64,000 nt of DNA from NCBI GenBank assembly GCA_964020085.1, contig OZ026600.1, positions 23,440,764 to 23,504,763 of the forward strand, read 5' to 3'. The notes below the pieces were generated by a model, which worked only from the letters and a program-made list of their open reading frames with translations, was not told where the DNA came from and made no database searches. Source of the DNA: Micromussa lordhowensis. Taxonomy: Eukaryota; Cnidaria; Anthozoa; Scleractinia; Lobophylliidae. Of this stretch, positions 58,580 through 64,000 are shown in pieces (positions within the stretch are counted from its first letter, which is position 1; each line of letters opens with the position of its first letter). A program made the position numbers and the translations under genes.

Positions 58580-58798
58580 TTGCAAGGATTAGAGCTGCCA
58601 GCTGTCATGTTACACTCCTCAAAAGAATTTGTTCCCGGGTTGGCATACGTAGCTGTTCCACGTGTAAAGTCAGCAAATACTTTGCAAGTGATTTGTTTCA
58701 ACGCCTGTCAGATTCTACCAGCTGACCCTGAGGTTGTCCAGCAGTGTGGCCATGCCCCTGGAGTAAATGAGCCCTCCCTTCACTGCTGTAGGAGATGA
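58580..58798 (+). pseudogene. PIF1-like helicase, C-terminal motifs in a shifted frame
   Basis: QGLELPAVMLHSSKEFVPG and YVAVPRVKSANTLQVICFNA are PIF1 motifs V and VI (His-x-x-Gln-Gly and Ser-Arg forms, here altered). They continue the helicase after the stop at 58,517. Confidence 0.75.
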
Positions 58799-59095
58799 CC
58801 AGGAGATGAAACAGAGGAGTGCATATATCACTTCCCAATTGAGATGTCTTACGGTATGGTACACGCATATTTTGAGAGAGATGTTGCTGTAACTGTCGCT
58901 CAACTTTATGACAGAATGGAACGACACAATTCGGAGTTATCAAGACCACCCACTTAAGGACTGGACACAAGGGCTATACTGTCCCAGCTGAAGGTTGATT
59001 CACCTTGCAGCAATTTCAGTTGCTCGGAAAATGAAGCCGTTGACAAGCTGTTAGAAACAGATCACTCAGAGAACATTAAAGCTTTTGTCAACATC

Positions 59096-59710
59096 ATGTG
59101 GTTTCAATCGTTCGTAGCTCTTGAACAACATATCATCGAAAACCCTGATGAAATTGATTTGAGTGTTAGCAGAGGCAACTTTACAAGAGCCACAGCCAAG
59201 TTTAACGGGTTGTTAACGTCAGTCGAGTTTTCGCATTACAGTGTATGCCTATTCAGTGTTTCCTGTTGTACACCTGTGCAACGGTCCATTGGTGTGCGAC
59301 TTGCAAAGGCCATTTATTTACGATTTCTACAGCACCTCCAAATCATTACTACTCACGATCGTCAAATACAAGCAGTAGTGTTCAACGTCAAGGAGATGTC
59401 GGCAGCTGGGCCGGCAAAAGTTCGTCACGTCGGGGGTTGGGCTGTCAGAAAGGTGTTAGAGCAATCGCCAAGATACGTCAGAATGAACATCGATTCTGAG
59501 AACACTGAAATGATGGTAGGTGTTAAAAAGCATCACGAAATCTGTGAACTGATCGAAGAATCCCTCATTGGGTCATTAGCAGTATTAGAACAGGCCAGCC
59601 TACACAAAGACACCCTACAGGTGACTGAGGCAAAGCAATACAGGGAACGAGGCCTGATCCACATCAAAGATGATGTTTACACTTTCTTTATGGCCCTTGA
59701 AAGTGAATGA
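59096..59710 (+). CDS. Unrecognised protein downstream of the PIF1-like gene
   Basis: A 204-residue open frame, same strand as PIF1 and 300 bp further on, starting MWFQSFVALEQHIIENPDEI. The most conserved-looking part is GPAKVRHVGGWAVRKVLEQS followed by RYVRMNI. I have the impression that this sequence recurs in corals next to helicase-like genes, but I cannot assign a fold. It could be an exon of the same element as the PIF1 gene. Similar reading continues after the stop (59,711-59,880) in another frame. Confidence 0.45.
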   Translation: MWFQSFVALEQHIIENPDEIDLSVSRGNFTRATAKFNGLLTSVEFSHYSVCLFSVSCCTPVQRSIGVRLAKAIYLRFLQHLQIITTHDRQIQAVVFNVKEMSAAGPAKVRHVGGWAVRKVLEQSPRYVRMNIDSENTEMMVGVKKHHEICELIEESLIGSLAVLEQASLHKDTLQVTEAKQYRERGLIHIKDDVYTFFMALESE

Positions 59711-61778
59711 GTGCAGGTGCTGAATGACGAGGCAATGCATAAGGAGAAAGCTAACATGGCAGAAGTGGGCTACCAACAGCTCATGGAAAATAAAGAACTA
59801 AAACTGAAATGGCGCGAATGCTTCCGTAGGGAGGATCTGACAAAGAAAGAGGTTCTTTTCAGTATTAAAATTATCTGCAACCATAAGTAACTCAAGTATA
59901 GTATCTCCATATTTATGATATTTTGAAAATTTAAGCTTTTGCATGGAATTTACAACTAAGACTTTGTGTTAATAACTAAGTTTTTCGGTACTGTATCTGG
60001 TGTTCCTTTCTATCTCTACGTTGTTTTTCTAGGTAATTGGAGAGATTTTTGGTCAATATATCCTGTCATGTATTATACAGAATCAAGTTAGGAAAGATGG
60101 AGAGTCGACATGATGTTATCGTTCGGAAATGTTCTGAATTTTAGCGCAAAACGGTTTCGGTTGCTATTTCTGCTTTGTCGTTTTCATAGGACAACAGTGT
60201 TTGAACAACATTTCCGTGTAATGAAATTTCATGTAAACTTGTTTCTTTAGAGAATTAGCAGTTCCATGAAAATCAAATAGCATTTTGAAATAGTGGAACA
60301 CAAGAAAAAGCACCCGGAAATGGAAAGAAAATTGCGCCCGCGATTATTTTTAACTGCGGAATTTCATGAACTTACGATTGATTACAAAAAGGCTCCAGAA
60401 CGGTCGTTTTTTCATTACATGTTGTGTTCGTTGGTCTGCAAATGGCTTCTGAGAAAAACCTAATTTTGGTGACGGATTTGAACTATGAAGATAAGTACTT
60501 ACTTACACTTATTCAGTTTAAAAAGTTTGGTATAATTTAACAGGCTGTATTAACAAAATCATTGGTTAATAACTACATTTATTGCTGTTGAGTTGACGTC
60601 TTTTATAAAGTGTATGCATGCGTGTATGTATGTATCAGTATGAATGTATCATACAGTGGTCAGAGCTAACTTCAAACATTTTTGAGGAATGCATCAAATA
60701 TATCTACCTTAGTGTTGTTGCGCTTGTCGTTCAGACCACCTATAATTAACGCGGATATAGGGCAAATGCTTTAAACAAAATGTAAAATCAGGCTGTCAAT
60801 AAGGGCTCCATTCACTGCCCCCATAGATGACAGGCATATGACAGGTCCCCATAGATGACAGGCAATTTCAAGTGGTTAACACTGTAGTAGATCAAAGCCA
60901 TGGTGCTGTTAGGATTACACTTAGATTGACAGGTACATACAAGTACATTGTTTCATGCAAGTTCTCGTTATATAAAGTATATTTGCGAATATTCTGCCAC
61001 AATTCACATGGGTAAATAGTTCGGAAGCAGTGAAAAATTCTACCATCCTGGCTATTGCTGTTGTCTACTGCTCTTGCCAGTCAGTTAAGCTAGAATGCAA
61101 TATGCAATTTAGAAGCTTAACATTTTTCCAATCATGAAATTTAAAAATATTTATAATAATTATACATTTATGTTACGACTCGAAAGAAGACCCGGCCGTA
61201 ATTCTCAGCTTATTGCATGACAGGGGCGAGCTCGGTTTGATGAATGGAGACAACAACCTTGGTGGGATTAATTTGCCACGATTGTGGCTTTTATTCTTCC
61301 GTAACGTAAATACTTATCATGTCACGTCATGAAGTGATGACAACAATAACCACCAGTCATCAAAGGTGGGGACAACTACAACGCCACAAGTCACAGCTTG
61401 TGACAGCCCCACCCGAAGCCACCGGCATGCAACAGAAACCGGAAAAATAAAATGTGCTAGTTATCAAAAGAAATAGTGCGCAATGGCGAACGTTTAGAGC
61501 AAGCAGCCCCTGACTGGACTTGCTCTCGGAGACATCACGGAAAACTACAATAGGGCGAAACTAGCCCATGTCTAAAATTTTGCCTTTTTTTTAATTATCA
61601 TTTAATAGTTTTATTGATTTTCAAGTGTTATAACTTTACAAACATTACAAAAAATTACAATTACAGATTACAGTTGTTTTAACGTTATAAAAGTTACAAA
61701 ACAAACAAACAAAGAACTGCGATGTTACTGAGTATATTCAATAAAATTAAGGGTTTTCTAGTCAAGACTATCAAGTTA
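59711..61778. other. No gene recognised
   Basis: About 2 kb, AT-rich. A short direct repeat CCCCATAGATGACAGGCA occurs near 60,819 and 60,847. A GC-richer segment at 61,169-61,560 beginning TGTTACGACTCGAAAGAAGA may be a solo LTR or other repeat, but I could not define a matching end or target duplication. Confidence 0.4.
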
Positions 61779-62066
61779 TTATGATATTAATACATTAATT
61801 AACTTCTCCCACTTTTGAAAATGCGCAAGAAGTTTGTTTTTCTCCCTCGCGATATGGAGCTCGATATTGTAAACACGCCTTGTTCTCGCTATAAAACCTC
61901 TAAGTGTAGGTACGCTATTCAGACATCTCCTACTGTAGATATAATACTTACCTATTAACAGAATGTGATTGATTAAAATGAAGTCATTTGCAATATCAAA
62001 CTTTCCAAGTATCAAATCTGATTCATATCTTACAGGAGAAAAATAAATGTTCGACGGATTCCGCAA
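61779..62066 (-). pseudogene. L1/Tx1 LINE, C-terminal end
   Basis: A 95-codon frame with DFILINHILLIGKYYIYSRR and a terminal helical part; this is the usual end of L1/Tx1 ORF2 after the zinc knuckle. Confidence 0.75.
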
Positions 62067-62178
62067 CCTCTTGACAGAAAGTACAACTTGGTGATTCTAC
62101 CAGACCAATACGACTGAGTTTTTCATTCGTAAAAACAATGCAATTTAGGATTTTGTATTGAAATTCTCTGATCTTAGA

Positions 62179-62625
62179 TTATAAAGTGGTTTGGAAGGCT
62201 AACGAATAGACCTTCTGCCAATTTATTACAGCGTTTGGGTATTTGTTGGTTATTTTCTGTTTAGCAGTGGGTGGAATCTGTTTTTTCCGCAGAAAAAGTT
62301 GGTAGATCTGTTTAGAAGAGGCGTCAAGAATTGGTACTAAATTATCGCTTTCCATCCTTATAGTTGGGATATTTGGAAGAGGGTCAACCACTAACACATC
62401 AGTAGAAACTTTCACAAAAGAACGCCATTCCACAGGAATTGAATTGACAATACTCATGAGAAAAAATCTTTGTTCTGGATTTACAAGCGAGTTAATACCA
62501 TACAAGAAGGAATTTTCTTCCGTGATCAAATCTCCTATCTCTATAAAACCTAAATTTACTATATCCCTTCTATACATTGATTTTTTTGTCGTGACAGAGA
62601 AATCGGTTATTCTAAGTGAGCTCAT
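62179..62625 (-). pseudogene. L1/Tx1 LINE, post-RT region
   Basis: A 148-codon frame (LRITDFSVTTKKSMYRRDIV, then IYQLFLRKKQIPPTAKQKIT and WQKVYSLAF) matches the region after RT that leads to the zinc knuckle in Tx1-like elements. It is separated by a frame change from the RT frame. Confidence 0.7.
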
Positions 62626-62693
62626 TTATAATTTCTCGATAACAAGTTGGCGTTTTCCCATTTAAATCTGACCATGCATCAAAGCATTCCTTG

Positions 62694-63677
62694 TTAATCC
62701 AGCAAGCTGATTTTTAACTTAGAAGTGTGGAAATTACAATGCAAAACAAAACGTCCTCCAACTGGTGAAAGGAGCTTGTCTAGAATTGTTTTCCAAGTAC
62801 TTTGATAATCTTCCAAAAATTTCTTTAAGCATATTATTCGTTTTGCACTGATCATTGAGTCAGTGTCTAGCATCTTGAGTCCACCCATTTCAACGTCAGA
62901 AATTAGTGCATGGCGCTTCACTTTATCTTTCCCTTTCCGAATAAAGCTGTAAAGAACGGAGGTCACCTCTTTAATCAATTCCTTAGATGTCGGTATAACA
63001 GATGCTCTAAACATAAACTTCGGGATAGCAAAAGTTTTGACTATTTGTATTCTTCCTAAAAGGGAGAGGCCTCTCCATTTCCATAGATTGACTGATTTTT
63101 TTATACTTTTTAAAGTTTCCCTAAAATTATGGTTGTCCCTTTGTCTTACGTCATAACCAAAATATATTCCCAAAATTTTGCTAACTTCGCAAAGGTTGTG
63201 TTTTGGAAAGTCTGAAGCTTGCAAGAAATTATTCCCTAAAGCTAAGATTTCAGTTTTTTCATCGTTCACTCTTAATCCAGAACACTCACCAAAAGACTCA
63301 AGAATACAAAACAAATCTAAATACGAAATTTCATCTTTTAAGATGCAGGTCATATCATCTGCAAAAAGGGAGAGTTTGATTACTTCATCTCCTATTTTAA
63401 GGCCCTGTATATTACTATCCTCCCTTATTCTAATAGCTAAAGTCTCAAGCGCTAATATAAAAAGGTAACGAGAGAGTGGGTCCTCTTGTCTGACTCCTCT
63501 ACCTAATGAAAAAGGACCGGTCGTAAAACCATTATTCATTACACAGCTGGATAATAGCTTATAAAGAACACGTACCCACTGAATAAAAGATGGGCCAAAA
63601 TTAAATTTATGCAGAGCTCTAATTAAAAAATTGAAATTCAATGTATCAAATGCTTTCTCGAAGTCAATTGCTACCAA
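62694..63677 (-). pseudogene. L1/Tx1 reverse transcriptase, catalytic part
   Basis: VAIDFEKAFDTLNF, SLGRGVRQEDPLSRYLFILA (Gly-Asp-Pro usually; here Glu-Asp-Pro) and SLFADDMTCIL, then LRVNDEKTEILALG and the RIQIVKTFAIPKFMFRA thumb. The Asp-Asp pair is intact. The frame is open for 327 codons and continues rightward beyond its first Met. Confidence 0.9.
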
Positions 63678-64000
63678 AATTCCCGACCATCCATTTCGTT
63701 TAGAGTAATCAACAATATCGTCGATTGATCTAACCGCATCAAAAATGGACCTACCTTTGACAAATGCATTTTGATTTGGGTGAATTAAATTAGGTAAAAC
63801 TTTTTCCAGGCGGTTTGCCAGAACTTTAGAAATTATTTTGGTATCGACATTTAACAGCGATATAGGTCGCCAATTTTTAATTAACCTTTGGTCGTTCCGT
63901 TTTTTTTTTAATTAGTGTAATTATAGCCTGTTTTTTGGAATTGGAGAGTTCTCCAAACTCGAAAGAGTAATTAATGCAATCTACTAAGTGTTTTCCAATC

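Larger units (their letters stand above)
61779..64000 (-). mobile_element. L1/Tx1-type LINE, decayed, running off the right edge
   Basis: Reading leftward from 64,000: RT N-terminus (KNWRPISLLNVDTKIISKVL, QNAFVKGRSIFDAVRSID), RT core, thumb, and a C-terminal zinc-knuckle region (CTFCQEVAESVEHLFFSC near 62,060). Frames are broken near 63,900, 62,640 and 62,150. The GVRQEDPLS and FADDMT forms and the NWRPISLLN motif are those of the L1/Tx1 group, distinct from the CR1/L2-like copies elsewhere in the window. Confidence 0.88.

Noticed and set aside
57516..58798. Helitron
   Set aside because: PIF1-like helicase alone is not enough; no HUH Rep domain, CTAGT end or terminal hairpin is seen nearby. 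The HUH Rep at 15 kb has an SF3, not PIF1, helicase.
61169..61560. Solo LTR starting TGTTACGACTC
   Set aside because: The composition is suggestive, but no terminal CA with a matching target duplication could be located.

Overview
This is a eukaryotic, intron-containing, AT-rich genomic window that is almost entirely mobile DNA. Spliced genes, tRNA-derived and coral-type interspersed repeats, Tc1-like, Mutator-like, Ty3/gypsy, BEL/Pao, CR1/L2-like and L1/Tx1-like elements, and a Polinton/Maverick all point to an animal. The repeat types (for example the tRNA-Thr-bearing repeat near 20.1-20.4 kb) suggest a cnidarian, probably a stony coral or close relative. That last step is recognition from memory, not a search. 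No ordinary single-copy host gene can be named with confidence.

Layout. 0-4.5 kb: minus-strand element with an Ulp1-like protease and a long transposase-like frame carrying a 24-bp coding minisatellite. 5.3-6.4 kb: an unrecognised plus-strand gene. 7.2-9.8 kb: tandem repeat and decayed LINE pieces. 11.9-16.2 kb: a cluster of small elements: two nearly identical 255-bp MITEs bracketing an intact Tc1-like DD34E transposase and a minus-strand HUH endonuclease/SF3 helicase replication gene with a hairpin and iteron-like repeats beyond its 3' end. 16.2-23.2 kb: interspersed repeats, a DEDDh exonuclease pseudogene, a tRNA-bearing repeat, a near-perfect foldback and a Mutator-like transposase remnant. 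23.3-27.7 kb: a frameshifted Ty3/gypsy element on the minus strand with 146-bp LTRs.

28,093-42,983: a complete Polinton/adintovirus-like element of 14,891 bp with 242-bp terminal inverted repeats and a 6-bp target duplication (CATGAA). Left half, rightward: a zinc-motif protein, a small Bcl-2-like (BH1) protein, chromodomain integrase, minor capsid, basic core protein, major capsid and adenain-like protease. Right half, leftward: two conserved unknown proteins, packaging ATPase, a zinc-finger protein and a spliced protein-primed type DNA polymerase B. All capsid, packaging, replication and integration frames are open, so it looks like a recent insertion of an integrating virus-like transposon.

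43-64 kb: a second DEDDh exonuclease fragment, lineage-specific unknown genes, a LINE split by a 2.3-kb non-autonomous TA-inserting DNA transposon, a BEL/Pao fragment, a decayed PIF1 helicase and an L1/Tx1-type LINE that runs off the right edge. The most noteworthy items are the Polinton with its Bcl-2-like gene and multi-exon polymerase, and the HUH-SF3 Rep element with a slippery-site frame change.
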